Source: Uloborus plumipes
Taxonomy: Eukaryota > Arthropoda > Arachnida > Araneae > Uloboridae
DNA: 64,000 nt
Direction: 5' to 3'
Assembly: GCA_038373865.1 (NCBI GenBank)
Contig: JAXGGA010000068.1
Location: 1-64,000, forward strand
Shown here: positions 13,261-25,664 of the stretch, one piece after another
How positions within the stretch are numbered: the first letter of the stretch is position 1
How the letters are laid out: each line of letters starts with the position of its first letter
Translations under genes and position numbers: made by a program
Notes under the pieces: model-generated
The model's input: only the letters and a program-made list of their open reading frames with translations
The model's database searches: none
What the model was told of the DNA's origin: nothing

Positions 13261-14169
13261 CATTTTGTGTTGGAAACGTTTAAGGAACCGATTGTCTTAG
13301 AATATCTTTTTTTCTTCTTGTAGACCATTATTTTGTGCTTAAATGAAGGAAATGAAAAGAGGTAAATGGGTACTGCTTTTTCTCAATACTAATATGGTTT
13401 TTGCATCTTCTGGTTTGATGTCTTTTTTTCCCCAACTGCATTTTGTTTTAAAACTTACCTTATGTATATTTTTTTAATTTATCAATTTTTGCAAAGTAAA
13501 TTTTCTAAAATGGCATCAATTTTCTTATGTTTCAATTTAGAATATTGTGTGAAAACTACTAATTGATGAGCTATACCATAAACGGGTGGGAAAACCTTAA
13601 ATCAGTGATGAAACAACGTATTAAATGTTCTAACTGTGTTAAGAATTAATTTTTATTCTTAGTATAATTTGAATATGTCTGTTCGGAAAGCTGCATGAAA
13701 CGAAACTTTCATATTTCCCCATTTTTTTGTTTATACTGACTAGGTGTCTCACATAACTCGGTATTACTTAGTTCGGAACTTTTTGGGATCCTGTCTACTT
13801 CTTTTAGACCGTTTTAGGTTTAAGTTACCGGTAGATAAGTTTTCTATGTAACATTTTATTTAAAACAAAATATAGATAGCCAAGATGAACTATTATTTTC
13901 ATCATCAGGAGGGTTCTAAAATGTATTTTGAGATGGAGTACGCTTTTTTTTTACCTCTATACAATGCCTGTATTTACCAGCATTGTCTTATGTTGCATAT
14001 TTAATCTTCAAGGATTCCAAAATAGAAAAAAAAATCTTTGGGGAGAAAAAAGCAACCTTGTACTTTGCGGGGAGAATTGGGAAAAAAAAGTTAGGAAATC
14101 AAGTGCCGAAATAGTGCTCGAGTCAGGCTCTTATTTAAATACAATGTAGCTGTCGAAGATTATGATGCA

Positions 14170-14575
14170 TCGTCTAATGGGGGGGGGGGGGTCTAGATGA
14201 TCCGTCATTTGAGAGGCATACTCTACATACCCTACGCCGATTTTTTTTCTCTCTCTCCAACTAGCGCTTTCCACTGCTCCTCCGCCATTTTCTCCGTTCC
14301 CTGCTCTTCTTAGCTTTATGATTAACAGGTGGCAGCACCGTATCGGTGGGCGACACAAAATTCGAGCGAGGGGCGCACTTTAAGGGGTCAGGGGTGGAGG
14401 CTCGAGCTCTTTTTTATAAGCTCGCTTTCCCAAAGACGGATGATTGAATGCGAGCAACCTGCAATCATGCTGATCTTGAGTCGCACAGGTGCACTAAAAC
14501 AACGACAGACGCCGATGCATTTGGAATCGAGTTGGTCTGTACTGTCTGAGTCCACTTCACTCTTCTTGTATTAAC
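14170..14575. other. GC-elevated island 3 with poly-G run
   Basis: The block begins near a poly-G tract at about 14180 and includes attaacaggtggcagcacc, cgagcgaggggcgcacttta and ttttttataagctcgc. Open frames on both strands are short and unfamiliar. A conserved non-coding element or a non-coding exon is possible. No splice sites frame a recognisable peptide. Confidence 0.35.
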
Positions 14576-17217
14576 ATTTTGCATCGAATTTTTGAATATT
14601 TTTTTCTGTTGTCAACGGTGCTGCTTTGTTAGTTTTATTAAAATATTCAAAATAAAGGTTTCACAAGTGTGTTCATTATGCAGGGTGGAGAATTTTCTAT
14701 GAATGTTAACCTGCCAAGGATATTTTTGATCAGTGGTTTGAAATAACGCACAGAAATAAACGAAATTACTGTAGTTACCTTTTTTTTTTTTTTTTGTAGT
14801 TTGTGGTGTAGTGCGTTTCTTTTTGAGAAAATAGTGATGTAAGTCGTTTGGTATAGAAAAAGAAAAGAGCTTGTTAGTATCGATTGCTGCAATTACCTTT
14901 ATTATTAGTTTCGAAAGGAGATGAAGTTCAATCGCAATTAAGATTTTGAATTTGATCTGTGGAGATCTTACGTGAGTCGGTCAACGAGGATTCTAATTTT
15001 CTAACGAACTTGACAGTTTTTTAGGGGTAATTTGACAAGGATTTTATAGTAATTATTTAGTTTAATCAACTACAATGAAAACATTTTTTTTTCACCGACA
15101 TTGTCTGCAGATTTTTCCATTGGTATTTTCTTTCATCTTCTCTTTTATTTTTGCTATTCACTATTTTTTTTTTGCTTTTCATACTTATAATAATACAAAT
15201 TGAACCTTTCGGTAAAACTCGTCTTCTGAAAGTAGCTAAGTAGTGTAATCATAAGTTTGTAATCATTGCATTTTAAAATAAATAAATGCAACTGTACCAA
15301 AGTCGTGGTAGTTAACAGCAAGAAAAATAGTGTTTTGAACCACTGCTTTTGACCAATCAACAACCAAATTTTTAAGGAACAAAAATGTAATTTGATAATT
15401 GAATGGAAAGTTGTTTCTGTCGTCCTTAAACAACATATATAAAAAAAAAATCCTCATTACTAAACACTAATTTTTAAATTTAACACTACCCCCCCCTTTT
15501 TTTTTAATCCAATATTATTTGTTTTCTAAATTTACTGAGAGCTATATTGTAGTATATATATATATTACAATTATATGTATATTAAATATGTATAATAAAA
15601 ACTGAAATGCATTTTTTTTAATGTTAGAGTTATAATAAAAAAAGAGAAATACTGGAAACATTCCCTATAACAATATCCCAATACCGAAAAATTCTAAAAT
15701 GAAAAATACTTAAGAATTAAGGGATAATAAAGGATTGATTAATTAATTAACTGCACACACTGCGGTGTTTCAAAAGTGTCCTTAACTGAAAAAATGAACT
15801 GAGCGAGTCTAATTTTAAAAGTTTCTTTGAAGCCTGATAAGTTTCCCATCCCTAGCTCTGTTGCATCTGTTTCAGATTAAGGATCCCAAAGGGTGAAATT
15901 GCAGTCTTCGGATGCCGTAATGAGCTGTTTATTATTTGCGCGTTAAAGACCTGAATGTTAGTTTTGCATCTATTGCTTGTAATTTAGTTTTGTTATTATT
16001 TTGATTTTATGTCTTATCTGCTGAATATAGCGGCGGTTGCGACGTTTATGTCGATTCGAATTGTGCATAACATTTCTAACTGATTGACTTATAACACTCT
16101 CATCACTTCGAAGAAAGAACTCTGTAGATAGTAAATTATACAATTCAACACCCTTTATTATTACTATATCGTGTAAAAATTTCTTTTATGTGATGCGAGG
16201 CAAAATTTGCGTCGTGATATTTATATAAATCAATTTATACAAACTCTAATACAATATATTGTCAATGAAATTAATTCAAAATACAATATAGTTTCTGATA
16301 AATGTCCTTAAATTATTTTTAGAGCATCATTTTTTTATGTGTGGAATTTAATTTTAAACTGTTTAAGTTGTTGAAACCTTAACAGTTATCAAAGGCATCA
16401 TTTCTATGTATAAAAAGTTTGTTTTTAAAATTCAATTAGTTTGCAAATGGTGAGCATTACAGCACAGAAATGTAAGCATATCTGAGAGAATTTTGAGAAA
16501 AATCACTCTGAGATCTAATGGGGTAAAGTGATTATAAAATTCAGGTTTTTCAACTTGAATAATAAAAACAATGTCTTTGGAAACAACAATTTTTTTGTTG
16601 TTATTTTGCATTACCTTAATAAATAGCACATTGCTCTGAATTTTAGAAAGGAAAAAATTGACTGCAGTAGTCTTATTATATTTTCTTTTTCATTTGTATT
16701 TATGACCTGGTGTGCAGCCTTTTATTTGATTTATGACACATTTACGCCACCTAAAAATTTTATCAAATTATATAGTATTTGTTGCATTTGTAGGCAATGT
16801 ATCATATTTATATTTTGTGGAAAATAAATAAATCAATAAAATAAAAGCGTATAAACAAATTTATTAAACTTATTTCAAAATGCTGCAAATAGCTAAACAA
16901 ACAGAAGTGATACCTTGAAAAGGATCAAATACCCTTATTAAGTTGACGTGTCGTTGATACTTGTCCTGTAAATTTAGATATTTTACCGAGAAATCCACTT
17001 AGTAAGCTGTATAAGTTTAAGTGTGAAATAAAAATTTTAAAATGTGATCGTAGTAACTAAATTCTTAACCCTTGTGTTGAGGTGGACAATTTTTGACTAA
17101 ATACTAAACCAAGGCTCGAGGTGCATAAAATAGGATTTGTAAGAAAAATTACATCATGGTGTATTACGAAATTCTAAGAGTTGTGTGAAGAATTTAAAGA
17201 AAATTTTTCATCTACTC
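14576..17217. other. AT-rich non-coding stretch
   Basis: No gene was recognised. It holds T-runs near 14780, a C-run at 15488-15495 and a short TA tract near 15554. A modestly GC-richer patch at 15850-15960 (aaagggtgaaattgcagtct, cttcggatgccgtaatgagc) could be conserved but shows no identifiable motif. Confidence 0.5.
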
Positions 17218-17219
17218 TA

Positions 17220-17393
17220 CAGTCGAGCCCGCTGAATGGAATAGCCATTTTGCTGCGAAAAAATATTCTAATAAGCGGTATATTCCTTTATCCGTGATCA
17301 AAATAATTCATTGCAATGGTTTGGTGTATTAAAAATGTATTGCATTAAGCGGGATATTCCTTGTACCGATATTCTAATAAGCGCGATTTACTG
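17220..17393. mobile_element. pogo-like MITE
   Basis: A 174-base unit flanked by TA dinucleotides (17218-17219 and 17394-17395). The left end reads CAGTCGAGCCCGCTGAATGG and the right end inward CAGTAAATCGCGCTTATTAG; both then share AATA. The interior repeats phrases such as taataagcggtatattcc and ttaagcgggatattcc. TA duplication plus CAGT termini is typical of pogo/Tigger-type Tc1/mariner relatives. There is no coding capacity. Confidence 0.65.
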
Positions 17394-17395
17394 TA

Positions 17396-19644
17396 ATATT
17401 GACATATTTCAATTTGTGAAAGGAATCTATTAAAACATTAGACTAAATTGTGGCAAGAAGTGAAAAAAAAGGGAAACAATTGTTGTGAAATTTCACTAAA
17501 CGTAGATAGATTGCAAAAAATAGTTAAAAAATTATTAGAATTCCTAACAAATTTTTGTGACTTACATATTGAAACTTTTTGACTCTATATTTTTATTAAT
17601 GTTTGCTTTAAATACAATTTTGATAGTTAGAACAATCTTTCTAAAAAAAATAATTTACATCATGACAAGTGTAATATCAATTCAGACTGTTTCTCTTCTG
17701 CCATATTTTTAAATATGAAACAGCTCATTGCATCTCTAACACCAAACTCTCCCATTCCTCTGCAAACAATCAAAACGTAAAAGTCAGACTAAAATATCTG
17801 TTACAACGTATGAGAAGTATTTGTTTTTTGTCTAAGAAGCACAAGCTACAAAACTTATTTTCCACGATTTTGAAAACTTGATTTCCGTGACCTTGCTTTA
17901 TGTTTTACTTTTAAAAATATGAAAATCGCGTCATTGTTCTAAAAACCTAAACTGCTTAAAAATTGTGCCAACGGCTCATTTTTTTTCTCTATAAGGGCAA
18001 AGTCCGAGCACTCCTTGTGCAATGATAAGAAATGCATTTATTTTGACAAGCTCTCTTATCTCAAATACGGAACTTTTTTTCTTTTTTCTAGAAAAATATT
18101 TAAAACTTTCAAGATAACTAACACGTGGAAAGCACTATCGTAAATGGCGTTCATTACCGTAGTTAGGTTCTGCTGCGTCGAACTTATTATTTGTTTACAT
18201 CTTGGTGTGTGTTTCCAGCTAAAATTTGGAAATTCATGTGCATTTTCGCTTTCTCGAGTTTAAGATTCAAAGCTAGTGAAACGTTGGTACATCGATCTGT
18301 GCATTATTTGATAACATGAATCTGATTTGGGAGATGTCTTTGACGAAGCATTTTTGTGTGCCATTTTTTTACATTTATGGAAGATTATGATTACAAAGTA
18401 ATGGAACGTTTTTAACAAATCGAGGTAAGTGGCTTCGTATACTTGCAATTTTGTTGCTTTATTTTTTTCTGATTTTTTTTTTGCGTAAAATAAAATAGAA
18501 TCTTTGAGATTAAACTTCAAAGTATTTCCATGGTGATACAAATTACATAATTTAATTGAAAAAAAAGTAAGCACCTTATTCTACCAGAGTTCTACCAGTC
18601 TACGTATTCTCTTGATGAAAAATATAACTAAAAACTATTCTCATACTGAGTTTTCTCTCTAATAGTGACTTTCGAAACTAATATGTTTTCACTAAAACTT
18701 TTATGGAATGCATTTTAAAGTTTTTTCTCTGATACGTAGCTTTAAAAATTCAATATTGTGCACGTATGATAGTAATAATTTCGTAAGGTTTTAGAAGAAT
18801 TTTTATGCCATTATTGCTCTAAAAAAAAACAGAGAGAGAGACCAACGTTATGTGGTTTGCAAAAGAGGTGGTTTTTGTTTGAAAAAAACTTTTTTGTTTC
18901 ACAAACAGAAAAAATCGCATTGCAATTTGTTGCAGATTGTGACATTTTCTTCCACTATTTGGTGCATATACTTTGTAGTTTAGTACGTAGAAAATGGTTT
19001 GTCTTTTAGATATTTAATAGAATTTTTAGTTTTTTCTTTTTTTAATTCATGAGTAAATACATATTTCTGATATCTTTTAGGGCGCTTGATTTAACAAAAC
19101 TTTAACGAACCCTCAGCATTAACAAATAATTATGAGAATTCGCTTTAAATCAATAAATTTAAGAATAGGATTGCTTGTTTTAATGTAAAGTTTGTCAAGT
19201 ATTTTGATTATTTCGATCAGTTTAAATTTGTATGGAGCGAATTATGTTGACACTGCATACACACTTAAGTAAATCATTTTTATTCTCTGATAAATTAGTG
19301 CAGTTTTTAATTAATAAGGTATATATTAGGTTCCAGTTTATACACCAGCCCATTTATTTGTGTTTTCTTTCTATTTGTTCTTTTACATGCAGTGTTTTCC
19401 GGATTTCAGCTCTATAGTATAAATATGAAGTGTAGTATGCTGTATAGTATCACCTCATCCCTCTCCCTTTGCATAGAAGACTAAAAAAGAAAAAAATGTA
19501 TTTTTGCTAGCTCCGGAGTTTTTTCAATGACATTGTCAGTTAAGGCAATTAAGAGCTTTTTAATTAACTTATAAGATATTCCGAGGTACAATCTCTCATT
19601 CTTTTTCTTTGAACTGGAATTTAATTTAGTTACAAGACTAACAC
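17396..19644. other. AT-rich non-coding stretch
   Basis: No gene was recognised. Around 17985-18060 a slightly GC-richer patch (agggcaaagtccgagcactc) is unexplained. A short AG run lies near 18831. Open frames here have AT-noise composition. Confidence 0.5.
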
Positions 19645-19693
19645 TATGCAATGAGTTACCGCCTGTAAGCCAGGGCTTAGGCAGAACTGAACT
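19645..19693. repeat. Fragment of a dispersed repeat also present at 25030-25078
   Basis: tatgcaatgagttaccgcct followed by gtaagccagggcttaggcag and aactgaa matches, with a few substitutions, the reverse complement of 25030-25078 (tatgcaatgagttaccaccg, ataagccagggctaaggtag, aactgaa). The fragment stops shortly before the mariner element that begins at 19704. Confidence 0.8.
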
Positions 19694-19703
19694 GCGTGTA
19701 ATA

Positions 19704-20407
19704 CGAGGCGCATTTTTTAAATAAGTACAGTTTTGATGTAAATAAATAACAGACAGAAATATCCTTACAGTTGTATTTTTACATGAAAGCCCATACCTTA
19801 AACTACTTTTCAAAAAATTGCCATTTAATGTAAGGCACTTATATCGTACAATCAGCTTCAAAAAAAAAGTCCATCGATTGAGAGTGCCGCTGACTGTTAG
19901 GTACGTGCAGTAATTTGTTTTTTAACTGCAAAAGGTTTAAAAGCTATCGATATTCATTGCGAGATTCTTTCAGTACAGGGTGGAACCATTATGAGCAATG
20001 GAATGATTAGGATTTGGATTCTAGCCTTCAGAGATGACCACTGTAATATGCACACCATGGAACGAAGTGTGGTGAACCTTCTTTCATCAATGAAGATTTT
20101 GTGCAAAAGCCGCCTAGATCGAGCATCCAGTGACTACTACCTGTTCTTTCATCTGAAGCAGCACCTCAGCGGCTAGCTAGTGCCACGACAGTGAAGGTGA
20201 TGTCAGGATGATGGTAAAGCAGGGGCGGCATATTTCTTTGAAGAGGAATTTTAAAGCTGTACGATATGATAAGTGCCGTTCTATTGGTGGGCAATTTTGT
20301 AGAAAAGTAGTTTAAGGTAGGAGCTTTCATGTAAAAAAAATTATACAGGTATCTTTGCTTGTTTTTAATTTATACCAAAACGGTACTTACTTTAAAAATA
20401 CGCCTCG
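19704..20407 (+). mobile_element. mariner-like element, internally deleted
   Basis: The left end CGAGGCGCATTTTTTAAATA and the right end inward CGAGGCGTATTTTTAAAGTA form terminal inverted repeats of about 40 bases with few mismatches (both continue AGTAC-GTTTTG-T-TAAA). TA dinucleotides flank the element at 19702-19703 and 20408-20409. The 704-bp length is about half the 1.3 kb of a complete mariner. A transposase C-terminal relic is visible on the plus strand. The N-terminal half is missing or unreadable. Confidence 0.88.
20100..20310 (+). pseudogene. mariner transposase C-terminal relic
   Basis: Plus-strand translation near 20118-20174 gives a segment ending SSDYYLFFHLKQHLSG. It resembles the SPDLAPSDYHLF..LK.HL.G block around the third catalytic Asp of mariner transposases. 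A stop follows at once. A frame-shifted segment near 20230-20300 reads AAYFFEEEF...RYDKC-SIGG, matching the family's conserved C-terminal end. Frameshifts, stops and the missing N-terminus make it non-functional. Confidence 0.8.
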
Positions 20408-20409
20408 TA

Positions 20410-21099
20410 GCTTCAAGACTTACAGTTAATTTTTGAAACATTTTCTCAAAGTTCATTCACATATTTTAAAATATTTTTTGAAAACGATTGTATTTTAATC
20501 ACAAAAGTATCTGACATATTTAAAACCACAGCAGCTATTCCTAGAATCCGGTACCAGTATTTAGCACTTTCATTGCTAATTTAATTAACAGTAAGCTAAC
20601 AGATCCTTTCATTGTGTCCTTAGTTATGATAACGCAATGAGATTTCTCGGCTGTATCGCTGTCACAACTTGAGATATTTTAGAATTTTTGGACGCTTAAT
20701 AGAATTGTCAAACACCAGTACTGTCAAATATGCTTTAGTTCAGCAGCGTTTGAGTGCGTACACAAAAATATTAATTTGATTTCTTCATGAATTAGTACTT
20801 AAAATTTAAATTTCTTTCACATCGAGCTCGAGAAATGTCTGTACCTAAAATGTAGAAATACAAACTTTTTTGCACCTTGACTTCAATCGTTGAATTCAAT
20901 AAATGTCGTTTGTCCAAAATCGTTTAAACTAAACGTTTGGATCTTTTCAAATCTGAAAACTTGGCATTTGCTGATCAGAAATCGGGAATTCAGATTTCTA
21001 TCGCTTGAATATTTCATAGAATTCTTCCGAACTATCACTCTTTGTGAGAAAAAAAAAAACTTAAAAGAAAAAAAGAATCGCCTTTCTCCACAGATATTC
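20410..21099. other. AT-rich non-coding stretch
   Basis: No gene or repeat boundary was recognised between the mariner copy and GC island 4. Confidence 0.5.
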
Positions 21100-21830
21100 C
21101 TCTGGTGCATCCCCTATGCAGGTATCTTTGCTTATCTTTACAAGCAAAAAAAGAATTCACGTGGGAATCCAAACTGATGTTCTCGCTGGAATGGTAATTC
21201 CCCAAAATATTCTGCTTCGTCAGGTTGTGTAAAAGGGAATGCTTTCCGTATTTTATGTATTCCCCCTGGGGTCTACACCCACATTTATGTGCATGTATAT
21301 GCGCTTTTTCCCTCTCTGATAGATGGCCATTGGCGGACAACAATAGTCTGATGCAGATCAGGACACATACAGGTGCGACCATGGGAATATATCCACTCGG
21401 GCGATCTGAATCCTTCTTGCAGGAGGGGTATTCCACAAGAAAAAAAAAGCAGGGAATGGACAGAAGGGGGTGTTTGTTTTTGTTTTTCCCCCCTTCCCCC
21501 GTCGCTGTAAACAGGCATCCATTATAGATGAAGTCCATTTCCATTTGGGCGATGTAAATGCGACCATCACTCGGCATGAATTGATGTATGTATTTATGTA
21601 TGATATTTCCCAGCTGTCCCGAGCGACGATGTGCTGTATACATTTGTCCATCCGGGTTGTTTTGTTTTTCTCCCCCCCCCCTCTCGTCCAAGATCTATTT
21701 CCTATTCTCAGGCCCTCGAGAAAAGTTGACTGGACGCTTGTTTTTTGGCCTCGGTGTTTCCCATTCCTGGTACTTTTTTGTGCGGCGCTATTATGGGGTG
21801 TGTGATGATCCCATGTTACTTACGGTATAG
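21100..21830. other. GC-elevated island 4, possible conserved element
   Basis: About 700 bases of higher GC with several C-runs (near 21488 and 21671) and phrases such as gatggccattggcggacaac and ccatttgggcgatgtaaatg. Open frames of 77-218 codons overlap on both strands. The longest (minus strand) has no recognisable domain and its composition tracks local pyrimidine runs. Dense unique-looking sequence suggests regulatory DNA or a non-coding exon, but this is inference. Confidence 0.4.
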
Positions 21831-24753
21831 GCATAAACAACTCTTGAGTTAAAAATTATACAATGCTTTCATTTCTCCATCTTTTTTCCATTTTACATCG
21901 GGAAGAAGTTATTTCTTCCGATTTTGTTTGTGTACTTATTTTGTTCATTTCGGTTTTCGATGGACCTTGTGTATAATTTTATAGAATAGGAAATATTTAT
22001 AAACTGTTTGTCTGCTTATATGGATTGAATGCTTTGTTTTTTAACTTTGGCTTTCTGTTATTTATTTCCCTCGACGATAAAAGTATATTATAGCGAGTTT
22101 CAGTACAGTAGAAATTACCAAGTATAGAAAATTTAATTACCGTATTTTATTTGCATTTTTTTCAAAATAAATAAATGAAAATGCTTTATACTGTCAGAAA
22201 AAGTTCTTGATTTGAAATATGTCAACAGATAATGTAATTAAACATGCGGTTTGAAATGAATAAAAGCTGTTGTTACTAATTGATATTTTAACTTCATTAT
22301 GGTGTTTTTCTAACTACGCAAATTCCTTTTTCCTTTTAAAGCTAAGTTTCAGATATTTAAATTAAAAACAAAATGTAACTGTTATGTTCGTTCAGGAACC
22401 AAATTTCAGTTTGTTCCAGGACATAAGTTTACTTATTTTTCCAAAAAAGGAAAAACCCCTCCCCCCGGAAATTACACCATAATTATAATTCATTTTTATA
22501 TTTTTACTGTCACGACCGTTTAGGAATTATAGCTCGTCGTCGGTCTTTGAAAGAGTCGTATTTCACAAATAAATGTTACTTCGCCTAAGTTTGGAAACTT
22601 TTTAATTATTTTTCGCGCTAATCAATTTTTGGAAAATGTGTTATCGTGCACAAGTTGTGAATGAATTTTGCTATGTTTCCTTTATACCCTCCAGTAGAAG
22701 AGGATTCTCACTTTCAAAGGTCAGGATTTTTTTTTTTTTTTTTTGAAGGGGGATTTTTTTCTTTCTTTTTTTTTTGAAGAACTACCTTTTTTCCTTTCAT
22801 TATCCCATCGTTTTATACTCTATTCTCAAAGGTTATAAAATATATAAGAATCACTCAAATTAGCTTTTTATTTTTAACTGCAGAAATTATGGAATCGAAT
22901 ATTCTATAACAGCCAATATTCTGCTTTGAAGAATTTTATGTGTACGACCACAGTTGTTTCGGTTTATCCTTTCTCGACTACCATCAGATTGATCATATTA
23001 TGTCGTCTCTCATCTTATTTATTTACTTATTGCTTCATATAAACATCAAAATCTGCAGAAGCTAAAATTCCTTAAATGTCTACATGTACAGTGTGAAGTA
23101 AAGATTGATTTCATTACTTTTCAATGCCGCTTTGAAAGTCCAAATACAGTAAAAATGCGCAGCAAAAATCACAACGAAAAAAAAATATCGTAATGACAGA
23201 AAACAAAAGTGGGTGATTGAATTACTGACGAAACAACATATTTTTCTGAAAGATTAAAATGAGTTGAAATATATCTTTAAACATGGGCTTGAAGGGAACA
23301 TTATTTTTCTCTCAATGAATCTTAAATTACTCCTCATATACGTTCACATTCACTCATTCGTTGTTTTTTTTTACTAAAAAACCATGAGAAAATTTTTTAA
23401 AATAACAATATTAAAAGATAAATAAAAAAATGGGGTTTATGAAAACGCTACGTTTTTCTAATGTATCTTTAAGTTATAAATTTTTACTACATAAAAATGT
23501 GCTTTGAAAAATGAACGCTTTAATAAATAAACGCTTAAAAAAATAACGAATCCAACTTTTTTTTGTTTGATATTAACAGAAATATTTATACAACACTGTT
23601 AAACTATTATCTCCCCTTCAGTAATTATTGTCCTGCTTTGACGATTATAATCATCACACAATACCTTGGGGTCATTCGTTTTTACCATGAATATTTCCGG
23701 AATTTTAGCTTTTTCTTAAATGTATAGATGACAAATAATTACCATTACCAACAAAAGAGTTTTCCCTACTTTAATATTATTACCACTTTTATGTTAACAG
23801 AAACTTGTTTTCCGATCTTTGAATTAGGTAGGTAAAAATTTTATTGTGATTTCCTCCTTATATTTCTTAATAAATTTGTTTTGATGAAAATATTTTTTAA
23901 AACTTGCTTCTTCCATCTTTGAAGTAATCAGAGAAATCTTCTTGGATTTCGCATGGCTATTTTTTCTCTGAAAACCCTCTCCCGACACCTTTAGTTTTCC
24001 ATAATGGAGTTTTGTCGCCGAACATCTCAAACTCTCCTCTTACTAACAGGCCATTTGGAAGGAAATAAGTCCCAGGTCCAGTGGGCTAAAATAAGCAAAG
24101 TAAATGACCTATTAGCATTTAAATTTATTTTAAAAATACAATTAAGAAAAGTAGATGGATTCAGGCATAAGTATAGGAATGTATGGCAAACTGAAATAAA
24201 ATAGTTAACTTTTTTTTTTTCCAAACTGAAAAAAAAAAAAAATATTTTTGTTGACAATTACAGTACATAAAGTAAGAGCAATGTATTTCATTATAAACTT
24301 GCATGGAAACATTATTTTTATTTTTGGCAGTAATCTCCTATCTTTTAAAAAGAAGTGAATCATTTCTATTTTTTTTTTTTTTTCATATGGTTGGAAAGTG
24401 TATGGGCGCAAAGTATACACTTTTTCAGATGAAGTAGTTTCTTTTTGTGTATCAAAACTACTTTTGATTTAAGGAATAAGGAAATCAAAGGATGAATGAA
24501 TAAATCTACAAAAAATGAAACAAAAAATGAATAAATAAATAATATATCAGGAAAATAAATGACCGAATAAAGTAGTAAAAGAGTAATAAAGTTAGTGACA
24601 GAATGAGTAAATTAGAGAGTTAATCACACACTGAAGAATATAAATGAACGTATTATATAGTTAATAAATTCGTAAGTGAGTGAATAGATAAAAGAAATTA
24701 CCTTTTCTCTTTCCCCATCCATGTTGCCCCTCATGCACTGACTCCAAATAAAA
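21831..24753. other. AT-rich non-coding stretch
   Basis: No gene was recognised. It holds T-runs near 22727, 22765 and 24370 and an ATAAATGA-rich patch at 24490-24690. No transposon ends were resolved. Confidence 0.55.
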
Positions 24754-25029
24754 AATTACACCCACAGCTCGATCATGACATTCTGAGACTGCAGTTTCGT
24801 CCTTATTGTGGACTCCTCAGTCAGGAATAACCAATAATCGAGCTGGAGGCAAAAATCCTCTTATTGTAGCCACGATAGCCTTCAAACTAGTAGATTAAAT
24901 GTATACCTCACCAGCGAGAGTCCGCAAACCATGGTACGGCTCAACTCGTGAATGGAAGTCTAAAGCGGGGTAATATGCAATTAACTTATTGCAGTCGCAG
25001 GATGTCATGATCGAGCTGTGGGTGTAATT
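24754..25029. repeat. Palindromic repeat with perfect 27-bp inverted arms
   Basis: The arms 24754-24780 (aattacacccacagctcgat...) and 25003-25029 are exact reverse complements, separated by 222 bases. The interior includes actgcagtttcgtccttatt and tggactcctcagtcaggaat. The adjoining 25030-25078 segment belongs to the same repeat family because a diverged copy occurs at 19645-19693, so the arms are internal palindromes rather than proven element ends. The block ends just downstream of the donor of the RSPH1-like exon, inside the next intron. Confidence 0.82.
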
Positions 25030-25078
25030 GCTTCAGTTCTACCTTAGCCCTGGCTTATCGGTGGTAACTCATTGCATA
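25030..25078 (-). repeat. Second copy of the 19.6-kb dispersed repeat fragment
   Basis: gcttcagttctaccttagcc, then ctggcttatcggtggtaact and cattgcata, is the inverted counterpart of 19645-19693. It is contiguous with the palindromic repeat to its left. Confidence 0.8.
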
Positions 25079-25111
25079 CCTACATAAATAGGTTTAAAAA
25101 AAAAGTCTTAC

Positions 25112-25338
25112 TTTTCCATCAACGAAGTTGCCATTGAATTGAACGTTGTTTATCAGGACAAGTGCGGATCCGTTGAGTTCTCCATCCCTGAAGTAGCCCT
25201 TGTAGTAAAATCCCCTCTCTGCATCGCAGTACAAGCCATACCCTTGTCGCTTGTCCAAACACCATGTTCCGTCGTACGTGTCGCCGTTAGGATAGATATA
25301 GCGGCCGTAGCCGTGCTTCCTGTTCTCCCACCACTGAC
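25112..25338 (-). CDS. RSPH1: RSPH1-like MORN-repeat exon (downstream exon)
   Basis: A 227-base exon, 2 bases plus 75 codons, with acceptor cacccatag|GTCAG and donor GGAAAA|gtaaga. Its first two bases complete the glycine codon left open by the exon at 26269, giving RYEG-QWWENRKHGYG across the junction; human RSPH1 has RYEGEW at the same place. It encodes the rest of the third MORN repeat (HGYGRYIYPNG), a fourth (DTYDGTW...RQGYGLY), a weaker fifth (YYKGYFRDGELNG) and the start of a sixth (VQFNGNFVDGK). The register matches human RSPH1 through GKFLNK, after which that protein continues PVGPGKY. No stop interrupts the frame. GC content is clearly above the flanking DNA, as expected for coding sequence. 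The following exon was not recognised toward lower coordinates, so the C-terminal half, acidic in vertebrates, is not visible here. Confidence 0.9.
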
Positions 25339-25595
25339 CTATGGGTGAAAAAGATAAGTCGCCATCTCATTTGTAAAAGGTGGAAATATCATTATGCGTA
25401 GATAAGTCACAACATTGCATGTTTGAAGACGTATGGCCAACACTGAGCAAGAATGGGACATCTAAGCCTGAAAACAAATCCAGGAGAAATATGATAAATC
25501 AGATGTTCCATATTCTATCAGCGCATAACTGCTGCTAAAGCATCAAAAAACTTCGTAATTTCATGCACGTTTGGAAATGGAACACACATATAATG

Positions 25596-25664
<69 letters not shown>

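Noticed and set aside
19481..19861. 126-codon minus-strand open frame
   Set aside because: Crosses the left terminal repeat of the mariner element and a dispersed repeat; no protein similarity.
21035..21691. 218-codon minus-strand open frame in GC island 4
   Set aside because: The longest frame in the window, but with no recognisable motif, overlapping frames on both strands and residues tracking homopolymer runs.
24490..24690. Possible tandem repeat of ATAAATGA-like words
   Set aside because: Spacing is irregular and words degenerate; better described as a compositionally biased patch than a satellite or CRISPR-like array.
25139..25348. Plus-strand open frame of 69 codons
   Set aside because: Antisense shadow of the RSPH1-like exon 25112-25338.
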